Source: an uncultured Paracoccaceae bacterium
Lineage (GTDB): Bacteria > Pseudomonadota > Alphaproteobacteria > Rhodobacterales > Rhodobacteraceae
Assembly (NCBI GenBank): GCA_947501355.1
Contig: CANMVA010000002.1
Coordinates: 1 to 64,000, forward strand
Reading direction: 5' to 3'
Length of the DNA: 64,000 nucleotides
Shown: positions 44,373 through 52,884 of the stretch, one piece after another
Layout of the letters: the number at the start of each line of letters is the position of its first letter
Numbering within the stretch: the first letter of the stretch is position 1
Notes under the pieces: generated by a model
The model's database searches: none
Told to the model about the DNA's origin: nothing
The model's input: only the letters and a program-made list of their open reading frames with translations
Translations under genes and position numbers: made by a program

Positions 44373-45740
44373 ATGAAAGACCATGCTCCCAACAGCTGGG
44401 AAGCCCGCGCGGATGCGCACTCCTTTTACGGATTTACCGATCTGCCAACGGTGCAGGATCGTGGCACAGTGGTGCTGACCCATGGTGAGGGGCCTTACGT
44501 GGTGGACGTCCATGGGCGGCGTTATCTGGACGCAAATTCAGGGCTTTGGAATATGGTGGCGGGGTTTGATCACCCCGGTCTGGCCGCGGCTGCGAAGACG
44601 CAATATGATCGGTTTCCGGGCTATCACGCGTTCTTCGGGCGGATGTCGGACCAAACGGTCATGTTGTCTGAAAAGCTGATCGAGGTCTCGCCTTTTGAGG
44701 ATGGAAAGGTGTTCTACACCAACTCCGGCTCCGAGGCGAATGACACGATGGTCAAGATGCTTTGGTTTCTCAATCAAAGCGAAGGTCATCCGCAAAAGCG
44801 CAAGATCCTGACGCGGAAGAATGGCTATCACGGGGTTACGGCGGTGTCGGCCTCAATGACCGGCAAGCCCTATAATTCAGTTTTTGGGCTGCCTTTTGAA
44901 GGGTTTATCCACCTCACCTGCCCACATTACTGGCGCGAAGGGCATGATGGCGAAAGCGAAGCTGATTTCACCGCAAGGCTCGCTCAGGAACTTGAAGATA
45001 CGATTAATGCCGAAGATGCCGATACGATTGCGGGGTTCTTTGCGGAGCCTGTAATCGGTGCGGGCGGGGTCATCCCTCCGCCCAAGGGCTACTTTCAAGC
45101 GATCCACAAGGTGCTGAAAAAGCACGGTATTCCACTGATTTCGGACGAGGTAATCTGCGGGTTCGGGCGCACCGGAACCGAGTGGGGCTGCAAGACCTAT
45201 GAGTTCATGCCGGACGCAATCATCAGTTCCAAGAATCTGACTGCTGGATACTTTCCAATGGGAGCCGTGATCTTAGGGCCGGACTTGACCGAGCGTTTGC
45301 AGGATGCCTCTGAAAAGATTGAAGAATTTCCGCACGGGTTTACAGCCTCGGGGCATCCGGTGGGCGCGGCGATTGCGCTCAAGGCCATTGATGTGATCCT
45401 GAACGAAGGGTTGATGGAAAATGTCGTCCGTCTGACCCCCAGATTCGAGGCCGGGCTGGCCGAGATCGCGACAGACCCGAATATCGGTGAAGCACGCGGC
45501 AAAGGCCTGATGGGCGCGTTGGAGGCGGTTGCCGACAAACCCACAAAAACGCCGTTTTCCAGCGACTTATCCGTCAGCGAGCGGATTGCGAACACTTGCA
45601 CGGATCACGGGCTGATCTGTCGCCCGCTGGGGCAATCCATCGTGCTTTGTCCGCCGTTCATCATGACCGACGCGCAAATGGATGAGATGTTCGAGAAGCT
45701 GCAAAAAGCGCTGAGACAGGTGTTCGCAGACGTGGCGTGA
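44373..45740 (+). CDS. Class-III omega-aminotransferase (SpuC-like)
   Basis: 455 residues. PLP enzyme of the omega-amino-acid/amine:pyruvate type: NSGSEANDTMVKMLWFLNQS, NGYHGVTAVSASMTGKPYN, HLTCPHYWREGHDG, GIPLISDEVICGFGRTGTEW, and the PLP-lysine stretch AIISSKNLTAGYFPMGAVIL. It probably takes an amino group from putrescine, GABA or a similar amine to pyruvate. The position after the DegT gene (59-base gap) and near the Puu-like operon supports amine catabolism. Confidence 0.93.
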   Translation: MKDHAPNSWEARADAHSFYGFTDLPTVQDRGTVVLTHGEGPYVVDVHGRRYLDANSGLWNMVAGFDHPGLAAAAKTQYDRFPGYHAFFGRMSDQTVMLSEKLIEVSPFEDGKVFYTNSGSEANDTMVKMLWFLNQSEGHPQKRKILTRKNGYHGVTAVSASMTGKPYNSVFGLPFEGFIHLTCPHYWREGHDGESEADFTARLAQELEDTINAEDADTIAGFFAEPVIGAGGVIPPPKGYFQAIHKVLKKHGIPLISDEVICGFGRTGTEWGCKTYEFMPDAIISSKNLTAGYFPMGAVILGPDLTERLQDASEKIEEFPHGFTASGHPVGAAIALKAIDVILNEGLMENVVRLTPRFEAGLAEIATDPNIGEARGKGLMGALEAVADKPTKTPFSSDLSVSERIANTCTDHGLICRPLGQSIVLCPPFIMTDAQMDEMFEKLQKALRQVFADVA

Positions 45741-45745
45741 CACAT

Positions 45746-45788
45746 TGTATGCTTCGCGTACGGCTTCTGTATGGCGCGTGTGCATACA
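45746..45788. other. Short inverted repeat between class-III aminotransferase and Hint gene
   Basis: TGTATGC (45746-45752) and GCATACA (45782-45788) flank further GTATG-like words (for example CGTACGG and TGTATGG). A cluster of half-sites of this kind can be an operator or a leftover 3'-end hairpin. No T-run is present. Low certainty. Confidence 0.3.
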
Positions 45789-45901
45789 CCGTATCGACCG
45801 TTGAACGCCACAAGAGCTACAAAATCGCCGAAATTCCCACTTAGAATCGTCTCACTTCCTTCCTAGTTTTCGGATTGCACAAAGACCAAAGCCGAGGCTT
45901 G

Positions 45902-46912
45902 ATGGATTACGACATCTACATTCTGGACGAAAGTGACCTGACCATCGTTGGCGGCGTGCTGGATGGTGTCAACCAGGGCGACGGATCGCATCTGAACGGG
46001 GCCACGATCACGCTCAATTCCGGGGCATGGCGCGCTATCAGCATCACCGATAATGACGGCAACTTTCAGGACAGCGACAGCAGCCAACAGCTTAACGGTG
46101 CGCAGGCGATTGACGGGACGACCTATGCAGATGGGTCGATGGTTGAGGCGGAATACGGGCTGGAGCTGAGCGACGGAACGAACACCTGGACGGTGGTCGG
46201 CTTCAACGTCAACAACAGCTCGCCCTCCTATGCAACTGTCGAAGGGCTGGCCTTTGTCGGCGGACCCGGAGGATTTCCACCGGTCGGCGTGCCGTTGACC
46301 GTGACGCGCACGTTTGAGGGGCCGAATTTTGCGGCCTCCAGCTATGCGACACCGATTTGCTTTGCCTCCGGCACACAGATCGCGACCCCCACTGGGCTGC
46401 GGCTGGTCGAGGATATCGCGGTGGGCGATCTGGTTCTGACCGATGCCAATGGCCCACAACCTGTGCGCTGGCGGGCGCAGCGCGCGTTGCCCGCAACCGG
46501 ACGGCTGGCGCCGATCCTGTTTCTGGCGCATGCGATCGGGAATACACGGGTGCTGCGGGTCTCTCCACAGCACCGGATGCAGATCAGCGATTGGCGAGCA
46601 CAATTGTGGTTCGGCGCGGATGCAGTGCTGGTGCCCGCGAAAGATCTGGTCAATGGCGAGACGATCTTACGGGACGAAGGCGGCACCGTCTGTTATCACC
46701 ACCTGATGTTCGACACGCACGAGATCATCTTTGCCGAAGGCGTCGCGACAGAGAGTTTCCACCCCGGCGCTGCAGGCCTGTCGACCCTTGAACAGGCCGC
46801 ACGGGAGGAGCTTTTTGCAATCTTTCCCGAACTTGCGGACAACCCGGACGCCTATGGGCCGTCGGTTTTGCCGGATGTGCGTGGGCGGCAGGCCGCCCTG
46901 TTGGCCGCCTGA
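45902..46912 (+). CDS. Hint-domain protein
   Basis: 336 residues from ATG 45902 with CCGAGG just upstream (a TTG at 45875 is an alternative). The N-terminal half (1-150) is Asp/Gly/Thr/Ser-rich and looks like a secreted adhesin-type module, without a classical signal peptide. The C-terminal half holds a Hint (hedgehog/intein) domain starting CFASGTQIATPTGLRLVEDI, with VGDLVLTDANGPQPVRW, VLRVSPQHRMQI, and CYHHLMFDTHEIIFAEGVAT. Hint domains can self-splice or cleave; this type (Hint_2) is frequent in roseobacters, often in exported RTX-like proteins. It is adjacent to a membrane-bound protein on the other strand. Confidence 0.85.
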   Translation: MDYDIYILDESDLTIVGGVLDGVNQGDGSHLNGATITLNSGAWRAISITDNDGNFQDSDSSQQLNGAQAIDGTTYADGSMVEAEYGLELSDGTNTWTVVGFNVNNSSPSYATVEGLAFVGGPGGFPPVGVPLTVTRTFEGPNFAASSYATPICFASGTQIATPTGLRLVEDIAVGDLVLTDANGPQPVRWRAQRALPATGRLAPILFLAHAIGNTRVLRVSPQHRMQISDWRAQLWFGADAVLVPAKDLVNGETILRDEGGTVCYHHLMFDTHEIIFAEGVATESFHPGAAGLSTLEQAAREELFAIFPELADNPDAYGPSVLPDVRGRQAALLAA

Positions 46913-46921
46913 ACCGATCTG

Positions 46922-47479
46922 CTAGTCGCAGCGCGCGAGCGCGCCTTGCAACCAGATGCTACCCGTATTGGACACCCGGTGATCTATGACCCGCAGGCAT
47001 TCTGCGCCGTCCCCCTCGTCGCCGATCACGGTCAGTGCAACCGGGTCCGGGTTCACTGCGGAGACGGGCGTTGCGCGCAGATAGATCGCCGTCGTGGGGC
47101 GCACGACCTCGCCTGCCCAGCCCGTCATATCGGTGGGGTCCAGCGCCGGATAATACCACCCGCCCGGAGCGTCCTGTTTTCCAAGATAGGTCCAGCCGAC
47201 AGGACTAAGATCGCCTGCTGGGGCTGCGCCCGGAGTGGGCGTGCTTGGCCTGGCTTCGACCTGAAGATTGGTAGGCTCTTGCGGGTCTGACAGTGCAAAA
47301 AGATCAACGATCACGGTCTTTCCAGCCGGAAAAGCGCTGAGCAATGCCAAAGCAAGGGCAGAAATCGCGCCAATATCCTTGATCAAGCCAAGAAATAGCT
47401 TTGCCCCGGCAGCAATCCGGCTACGCGGTCCTTGCGCCACCTCGGCGGTGACGATTTCGACCTGAATGGGACGGCGCAT
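46922..47479 (-). CDS. Membrane-anchored protein of unknown function
   Basis: 185 residues from ATG 47479, with AAGGA upstream (ATGs further upstream at 47506 and 47554 lack one). The N-terminal cytosolic part is short; one membrane segment follows (LFLGLIKDIGAISALALALL). A Pro/Thr-rich linker (ARPSTPTPGAAPAGDLSP) and a C-terminal domain come after, with SH3-like features: GWTYLGKQDAPGGWYYPALD and ATPVSAVNPDPVALTVIGDE. The Cys residues of ECLRVIDH and ALARCD may pair. No family is assigned. Confidence 0.65.
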   Translation of the reverse strand: MRRPIQVEIVTAEVAQGPRSRIAAGAKLFLGLIKDIGAISALALALLSAFPAGKTVIVDLFALSDPQEPTNLQVEARPSTPTPGAAPAGDLSPVGWTYLGKQDAPGGWYYPALDPTDMTGWAGEVVRPTTAIYLRATPVSAVNPDPVALTVIGDEGDGAECLRVIDHRVSNTGSIWLQGALARCD

Positions 47480-47599
47480 CTCTTCCTTATCTTTATGGGG
47501 ACCCATAAAGGCAGTGAAGCGCACCCTACGCTCGCAAATCAACAGATTTTTCAACCTGAAGGTGTTAGAGCGCCAGTTTTATCAGCGCACCCTTCTCGC

Positions 47600-48151
47600 T
47601 TAGCTGAGTTTCGACAGTTTCGCCTGAAGCTCTGCCAGCTGCTTTTTGATCTCATCGAGGTTCTCGCTGTCGTCTTCATCGGGCGCGTCCGAAGACGGAC
47701 CGCTCCATTGACCAGCCATGCCGCCGGTCATGGCTTTCATGAAGGCACGCTGCTGGGCCTGCATAGCCTCAAAGCCGGGCATTTTCGACATCGGGTTCAT
47801 GGCGGACATGTTCTCGACCGCTTTGGACTGACCGTCGCGCAGCATCTCGAAGGACATGGCCAGGAACTGCGGCACGACGCTGGTGGCTTGCGTGGTATAG
47901 CTGCGCACCAGATCGTTCAGAACAGTGACGGGCAGCACGCTTTCACCGCGGCTTTCATGTTCGGCAATGATTTGCAGAAGATACTGACGGGTCAGGTCAT
48001 CGCCTGATTTCAGATCGACGATCTGCACCTCGCGCCCTTCGCGTATGAACGTCGCGATATCCTCAAGCGTCACGTAATCACTGGTTTCGGTATTGTATAA
48101 ACGCCGACTGGCGTAGCGCTTGATTAGAAGCGGTTTGTCATTTTTGGCCAC
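47600..48151 (-). CDS. phaR: Polyhydroxyalkanoate synthesis repressor PhaR
   Basis: PhaR binds DNA upstream of phasin genes and also PHB granules, so phasin is made only when granules form. 183 residues: the N-terminal PHB_acc_N domain (LLIKRYASRRLYNTETSDYV, YVTLEDIATFIREGREVQIV), the PHB_acc region with LTRQYLLQIIAEHESRGESV and MFAMPGFEAMQAQQRAFMKA-like segment, and a Glu/Ser-rich tail with DEDDSENLDEIKKQLAELQA coiled coil. CTGC-N4-GCAT just upstream of its own start (48191-48202) is a possible autoregulatory site. Confidence 0.96.
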   Translation of the reverse strand: MAKNDKPLLIKRYASRRLYNTETSDYVTLEDIATFIREGREVQIVDLKSGDDLTRQYLLQIIAEHESRGESVLPVTVLNDLVRSYTTQATSVVPQFLAMSFEMLRDGQSKAVENMSAMNPMSKMPGFEAMQAQQRAFMKAMTGGMAGQWSGPSSDAPDEDDSENLDEIKKQLAELQAKLSKLS

Positions 48152-48202
48152 CCGAAGTCTCCCCGTCTTGCGGCAATGCAGAAAAGCCTACTGCGGTTGC
48201 AT

Positions 48203-48237
48203 ACAAAAAGAAAGGGCGAGCTCCGAAGAGCCCGCCC
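48203..48237 (-). terminator. Rho-independent terminator of the phasin gene
   Basis: On the minus strand GGGCGGGCTC pairs with GAGCTCGCCC (one G-U pair) around a TTCG loop, followed by TTTCTTTTTGT. It lies about 50 bases after the phasin stop, before phaR. Confidence 0.9.
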
Positions 48238-48287
48238 AGCTATTCACGCCGATTAGGGAGGAAATGCGGCGCGTATAGAAAGTCGAC

Positions 48288-48731
48288 TTACTTGGCTGCA
48301 GCTTTTTTCGCAGCGGTCGTCACGTCGTTGGTGGCTTTCTTGACAGCAGCCGTTGCTTCTTCAGCGACGTCTTTGCCAGCAGCCATCATCAGCTCGACAG
48401 TTTCCATCTGAACTTTTTTCGCGATCTCTGCGAAAGCGGCAATGTGCTCAGCAGCGGTTTCAGCAGTGGCCGACGCGAAGTCGGTGATCGCTTTGGTGTA
48501 GTCAGCGGGATCTTCTTTGACTTTGGTCAGCTCGGTGACTTTGGCCAGAGTGTCCTTTGTCCACTTGGAGGACAGGTCGTTGGATTTCGCAGCAGCTTCC
48601 AGAGCCACTTTTGACATCTTTTCGTTCAGCGTAGCGGACGTTTTGAACGCGTCCTGCATCGCAGCAGTGTCAACGGGGAATGCGCCCATCATGTCTTTCA
48701 TGACAGCGGTAAAATCTTGTGTCTTAGCCAT
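48288..48731 (-). CDS. phaP: Phasin (PHB granule-associated protein)
   Basis: 147 residues, helical and amphipathic, very Ala/Lys/Glu-rich (for example LEAAAKSNDLSSKWTKDTLA, then MQDAFKTSATLNEKMSKVAL, and a tail AAVKKATNDVTTAAKKAAAK). Phasins coat the granule surface. It lies between phaR and phaC and has a promoter with two PhaR-type operators (48788-48836). The sequence is typical of the Phasin_2 type. Encoded by the usual phaR-phaP-phaC-phaZ order seen in Paracoccus and Rhodobacter relatives. Confidence 0.93.
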   Translation of the reverse strand: MAKTQDFTAVMKDMMGAFPVDTAAMQDAFKTSATLNEKMSKVALEAAAKSNDLSSKWTKDTLAKVTELTKVKEDPADYTKAITDFASATAETAAEHIAAFAEIAKKVQMETVELMMAAGKDVAEEATAAVKKATNDVTTAAKKAAAK

Positions 48732-48787
48732 TTTATTCGCTCCTTTAGCACGTACGGGCCAATCCCGCGTTTGTTGCGCTTGAAGAG

Positions 48788-48836
48788 AATATGCATGCTG
48801 CGGCGCAGCATTTCAAGTATTTTTTCTGCGCTGCAG
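48788..48836 (-). promoter_or_regulatory. Phasin promoter with two PhaR-type operators
   Basis: On the minus strand a -35 TTGAAA (48811-48816), 17-base spacer and -10 CATATT (48788-48793) are visible. Operator 1, CTGC-GGC-GCAG (48798-48808), lies in the spacer; operator 2, CTGC-GCT-GCAG (48826-48836), lies just upstream of -35, centre-to-centre 28 bases. The CTGC-N3-GCAG form is reported for PhaR in Rhodobacter and Paracoccus relatives (from memory). Bound PhaR would block the polymerase. Confidence 0.82.
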
Positions 48837-48861
48837 CATTTTTCTTGAAAAGCTCCGCAAA

Positions 48862-50667
48862 TCAGTCGCTTGGCGTTGCCGTAACGTAAGTTCCAGGAGC
48901 CGGAGACAGGGCCGGATGGGTCGAATCGCCCGGCTGACGGGCCTTTACCTTCTTGCCAGAGCGGCCTGAGAGCCATTTGCCCCAGCGTGGCCACCAGCTA
49001 CCTTCATGGAAGGTTGCCCCCTCACGCCAGGCGGGGGCATCCAGGCTGAGGTCGTCATTGAGATAGTGGCCATATTTGTTCTTGCTGGGCGGGTTCACGA
49101 TCCCCGCGATATGGCCAGATTGGGACATGATGAAGGTCTTGTCTGTGCTGCCCATCTGCTGGACACCGCGATAGGAATTGTTCCATGGCGCGATGTGATC
49201 CGTCTCGCACGCGATGGCGCAGATCGGGGTTTTGACGTCCCCAAGGGTCACAGTCTCGCCACAGATCTCAAAGCCGCCCTGGGCAAATCTGTCATCCTGA
49301 CACAGACCGCGCAGATATTGCACGGCCATCTTCGCGGGCAGGTTCGTGCCATCGCCGTTCCAGTAGAGCAGATCGAAGGCAGGCGGGGCCTCTCCCATCA
49401 TGTAGGACTTGATGGCGGGCTGATAGATCAGGTCATTGCTGCGCAGATAAGAGAAGGTGCGCGACATGAAGAAAGACGACAGGTAGCCATCCTTGCCGAC
49501 CTGTTCTTCGATGCCGTCGACAAAATCATCATCCAGAAAGACGCCCACCTCCCCCTGGTCGGAGAAATCCGTCAGCGTGGTAAAGAGCGTCGCGGATTTG
49601 ATCGGATCCTCACCACGCTTCTTCAGAAGCGCCATGGTCAGGCTCAGTGTCGTACCGGCGATGCAATAGCCCACAACATTCACTTTCTTGACGCCACAAA
49701 TCTCCTGCACTTCGCGGATCGCGGTCAGGTAGCCTTCTTCGATATAGTCATCCAGCGCCGTATCGCGGTAGCTGGCATCGGGGTTGACCCAGCTGACGAC
49801 AAAGAGCGTGAAGCCCTGATCGACGACCCATTTGATGAGCGAGTTCTGCTCTTTGAGATCGAGAATGTAGAACTTGTTGATCCACGGCGGGAACAGGATG
49901 AGCGGCGTCTGGTGCACGTCATCAGTCGTCGGCGTATACTGGATCAGCTCGAACAGGCGGTTGCGGAAGATCACCTCTCCGGGCGTGGTGGCGATGTTCT
50001 TGCCGACGGTGAAGGCGGATTTGTCGGCCAGATTGACCTGCACTTCGCCGTGGTTCGCCTCGATATCCGAGACGAGGTTTTCAAGCCCGTCGACAAGGGA
50101 TTGCCCGTCGGTCTCCACCGCGCGCTCCAGCGCATCCGGGTTCGTGGCCAGAAAATTCGTCGGCGCAAAAAGATCGACGATCTGGCGGGTGAAATACTCG
50201 ACCCGCTTGCGTTCCGTGGCATCCAGCCCGTCAATATCGGCAATCGCCTGATCCACCGCAGCGGCATTCATCATGTATTGCTGCTTGAGGAAGTTGAAGT
50301 AGGGATGCGTCTCCCACAGGGGATTCTTGAAGCGCCGGTCGCGGGGTGTGTGATCCTCTGGCGCTTCCAGCTTGCCTTTCGCGAGCGTTTGTTGCGCTTC
50401 GACATAATGTGTGACTGTCTGTTTCCAGTAGTCGATCTGATGCTCCACGATCTTGGCGGGGTTTTGCATCATCTCCTGCACATAGGCCGTTGCGGCCTTG
50501 GCAAACAGCTCTTGATTGGGGCCTTGCAGCGATGCGGGCAGCTGGCGCTTGTGAGATAACGCGTCCACAAGACGCTTCGACAACGCCTCTACATGCTCCA
50601 GATTCTCGGTGAGTTTCTCTAGATTTGGTGCGTCAGGATCATCCGTTCCGGATTCTTTAGTTGTCAT
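48862..50667 (-). CDS. phaC: Class I poly(3-hydroxyalkanoate) synthase
   Basis: It polymerises (R)-3-hydroxyacyl-CoA into storage polyester. 601 residues. The N-terminal PhaC_N domain (PRDRRFKNPLWETHPYFNFL) precedes the alpha/beta-hydrolase core; the nucleophile Cys335 is in VVGYCIAGTTLSL. The catalytic His is in SGHIAGIVNPP. The C-terminal extension is Pro/Ser/Thr-rich. It starts 102 bases from the divergent phaZ. The granule promoter is separate. Confidence 0.97.
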   Translation of the reverse strand: MTTKESGTDDPDAPNLEKLTENLEHVEALSKRLVDALSHKRQLPASLQGPNQELFAKAATAYVQEMMQNPAKIVEHQIDYWKQTVTHYVEAQQTLAKGKLEAPEDHTPRDRRFKNPLWETHPYFNFLKQQYMMNAAAVDQAIADIDGLDATERKRVEYFTRQIVDLFAPTNFLATNPDALERAVETDGQSLVDGLENLVSDIEANHGEVQVNLADKSAFTVGKNIATTPGEVIFRNRLFELIQYTPTTDDVHQTPLILFPPWINKFYILDLKEQNSLIKWVVDQGFTLFVVSWVNPDASYRDTALDDYIEEGYLTAIREVQEICGVKKVNVVGYCIAGTTLSLTMALLKKRGEDPIKSATLFTTLTDFSDQGEVGVFLDDDFVDGIEEQVGKDGYLSSFFMSRTFSYLRSNDLIYQPAIKSYMMGEAPPAFDLLYWNGDGTNLPAKMAVQYLRGLCQDDRFAQGGFEICGETVTLGDVKTPICAIACETDHIAPWNNSYRGVQQMGSTDKTFIMSQSGHIAGIVNPPSKNKYGHYLNDDLSLDAPAWREGATFHEGSWWPRWGKWLSGRSGKKVKARQPGDSTHPALSPAPGTYVTATPSD

Positions 50668-50768
50668 GACGTGCCTCTCCCCCTAATTTGCACCTGCAGA
50701 ATAACGTCGTCTGTTCGGGGGGGCAAAGCGACGAATTGAACCGGGGCCACCCCGAGAAAGTGACGATT

Positions 50769-52049
50769 ATGCGCTACATGTTGACCTATGATCTCATGGA
50801 AACGGTGCGGAACACAAACCAATGGATGGGCGCGTCTGCTCTGGCCATGGCCTCCTATCCTGGCGTTGCGATGTTCCCAAGCCCGCTGATGAACATGATG
50901 GCCGCCTGGGGCGAGGTGACGGAACGCACATTCGCCCGAATGGTCGCAAAGCCAGACTGGGGCATCCGAACCTTCACCTGCGAAGATGGCAAGGACCACC
51001 TCGTGAATATCGAAACCGTGGTGGAGCGTCCGTTTGGCGACCTGATCCATTTCGCCGTATCGGGCCGCGCCGAAAAGCCACGCAAGGTGCTGCTGGTCGC
51101 CCCCATGTCGGGTCACTACGCGACATTGCTGCGCTCGACCGTGAAAAGCCTTCTGGTCGATTGCGAAGTGTATATCACCGATTGGCACAATGCCCGCGAC
51201 ATCCCGGTCAGCGAAGGCAAGTTCGATATCGAGGATTACACCCTCTATCTGATGGACTTCATCCGCGAGATGGGGCCTGACACCCATGTCATCGCGGTCT
51301 GTCAGCCCGTGCCTCTGGCACTGGCCGCGACCGCCTATCTGGCCGAGCTGGACCCGAAAGCGCAACCCGCCACGCTGACCCTGATCGGCGGGCCGGTGGA
51401 TCCGGATGCCGCCGCAACGGATGTGACCGACTTTGGCCGTCGCGTGACGATGGGCCAGCTTGAGGAAATGATGATCCAGCGCGTCGGCTTCAAATACCCC
51501 GGCGTGGGCCGCAAGGTCTATCCAGGCCTGTTGCAGCTGGCCTCTTTCATCTCGATGAACGGCGAACGTCATGCCAATGCGTTTTCCGAGCAAATTCAGA
51601 AAGTTGCCCGCAGCGAGGCGGGCGATCACGACAAGCATAACCGCTTTTACGACGAGTATCTCGCTGTGATGGATATGACGGCAGAGTTCTACCTGTCGAC
51701 CGTGCACCGCATCTTCAAAGAACGTGAGATCGCCCAGAACAAGTTCATCGTGGACGGGCATCAGGTCGATATCTCGAAGATCACGGATGTCGCGGTGAAG
51801 ACCGTGGAAGGCGCTTTGGACGATATCTCGGCACCCGGCCAGTGTATCGCAGCGCTTGACCTGCTGACCGGTCTGCCCGACAGCAAGAAAGCCTCTCATG
51901 TGGAGGAAGGAGCTGGTCACTACGGGATTTTCGCAGGCAAAAGCTGGCGTCACAACATCCGGCCTCTGGTGCTGGATTTCATTGACGCGAACCAGCGTGG
52001 GTCGAAGAAGAAAACCAAGAAGCCCGCGAATAAGAACGCAGCCGCCTAA
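50769..52049 (+). CDS. phaZ: Intracellular polyhydroxyalkanoate depolymerase
   Basis: It mobilises stored PHB. 426 residues from ATG 50769; an in-frame earlier ATG at 50688 lacks support. The nucleophile is Cys178 in IAVCQPVPLALA, as in other intracellular PhaZ proteins that use Cys instead of Ser. The YPGVAMFPSPLMNMMAAWGE start and a C-terminal PHB_depo_C (HYGIFAGKSWR) are visible. The Lys-rich tail (GSKKKTKKPANKNA) may help association with granules. It is divergent from phaC. Confidence 0.95.
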   Translation: MRYMLTYDLMETVRNTNQWMGASALAMASYPGVAMFPSPLMNMMAAWGEVTERTFARMVAKPDWGIRTFTCEDGKDHLVNIETVVERPFGDLIHFAVSGRAEKPRKVLLVAPMSGHYATLLRSTVKSLLVDCEVYITDWHNARDIPVSEGKFDIEDYTLYLMDFIREMGPDTHVIAVCQPVPLALAATAYLAELDPKAQPATLTLIGGPVDPDAAATDVTDFGRRVTMGQLEEMMIQRVGFKYPGVGRKVYPGLLQLASFISMNGERHANAFSEQIQKVARSEAGDHDKHNRFYDEYLAVMDMTAEFYLSTVHRIFKEREIAQNKFIVDGHQVDISKITDVAVKTVEGALDDISAPGQCIAALDLLTGLPDSKKASHVEEGAGHYGIFAGKSWRHNIRPLVLDFIDANQRGSKKKTKKPANKNAAA

Positions 52050-52080
52050 AGCAACGGCGGCTCTATCGGGCCGCCCTGTG

Positions 52081-52111
52081 CTTTCGCTGTTTCAAAATAT
52101 CCTGGGGGTCG
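52081..52111 (-). repeat. Extragenic GAGTATTT motif, degenerate copy 5
   Basis: On the minus strand GGATATTTTGAAACAGCGAAAG after CCCCCA; it keeps the general layout (G-rich stem side, TATTTT, AAAG) but differs at several positions. It follows phaZ by 31 bases and the following gene is on the other strand. Confidence 0.45.
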
Positions 52112-52170
52112 CCATTGATGCGCCATTGGGTTAAGCACAATCGCGATGCGGCGCAGCCGCAGAGCAACTC

Positions 52171-52881
52171 CTATTGCAGAACCAGAGGCTGTTTCAGCCA
52201 ATGCGCTAGCACGTGGTTCGTCTCTTCCGGTTGCTCCAGCGTCGGCAAATGGCCTGCATCCGGCACGATGTAGAGCTGCGCATAGGGGATCAGCTCGGCC
52301 ATGAATTCGTGCCGTTTCACGGGGCAAAGCGCATCATGCGCGCCGCACATCACCAATGTCGGCACCTTGATGCCGCGCAAGGTGCGTTGCTGATCGCGGC
52401 GGCGTTGTAGCGCGCGGGACTGGCGCACGAAGACCTCCGGGCCGAGGGTCATCGCCATGGCCATCACCGTATTCAGCACCTCAACGCGGCGCGGACCAGG
52501 GGCGAGATAGTTCGGCTTCATCTCGTCGCGCATCACCTCTTGCAGACGGCCCGAGCGCACGCCGATGATCTGCGGCTCGCGTGCCGCCGCCACTTGGGGC
52601 GTTTCCGACAGCGGATTGGTGTCCAGAAAGGCGACGCGTGTCACGCGGTCGGGTGCGCGGCGCAGCACTTCCATGGCAACGATGCCGCCCATCGAAAGGC
52701 CCGCCAGCGCAAATTTCGCTGGTGCTGCTTGAAGGATATCAGACGCGATCTCTTCGATCCGCTCGCCATGGGTGACGGGCGCGACCATCACGGCACGATC
52801 CGCAGAAAACGCTTCAATCTGCGGCGTGAAGAGGCGCGCGTCGCACATCATGCCGGGCAGAAAGACGAGCGGTTCGGCCAT
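52171..52881 (-). CDS. Alpha/beta hydrolase
   Basis: 236 residues: VFLPGMMCDARLFTPQIEAF (oxyanion region), LAGLSMGGIVAMEVL (nucleophile Ser in GLSMGG), TLVMCGAHDALCP (acid) and VPDAGHLPTLEQPEE (His). Similar to enol-lactonase/esterase-type hydrolases; substrate unknown. It begins 3 bases after the MetE-like gene stop and is likely translated from the same message. Confidence 0.85.
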   Translation of the reverse strand: MAEPLVFLPGMMCDARLFTPQIEAFSADRAVMVAPVTHGERIEEIASDILQAAPAKFALAGLSMGGIVAMEVLRRAPDRVTRVAFLDTNPLSETPQVAAAREPQIIGVRSGRLQEVMRDEMKPNYLAPGPRRVEVLNTVMAMAMTLGPEVFVRQSRALQRRRDQQRTLRGIKVPTLVMCGAHDALCPVKRHEFMAELIPYAQLYIVPDAGHLPTLEQPEETNHVLAHWLKQPLVLQ

Positions 52882-52884
52882 GAA

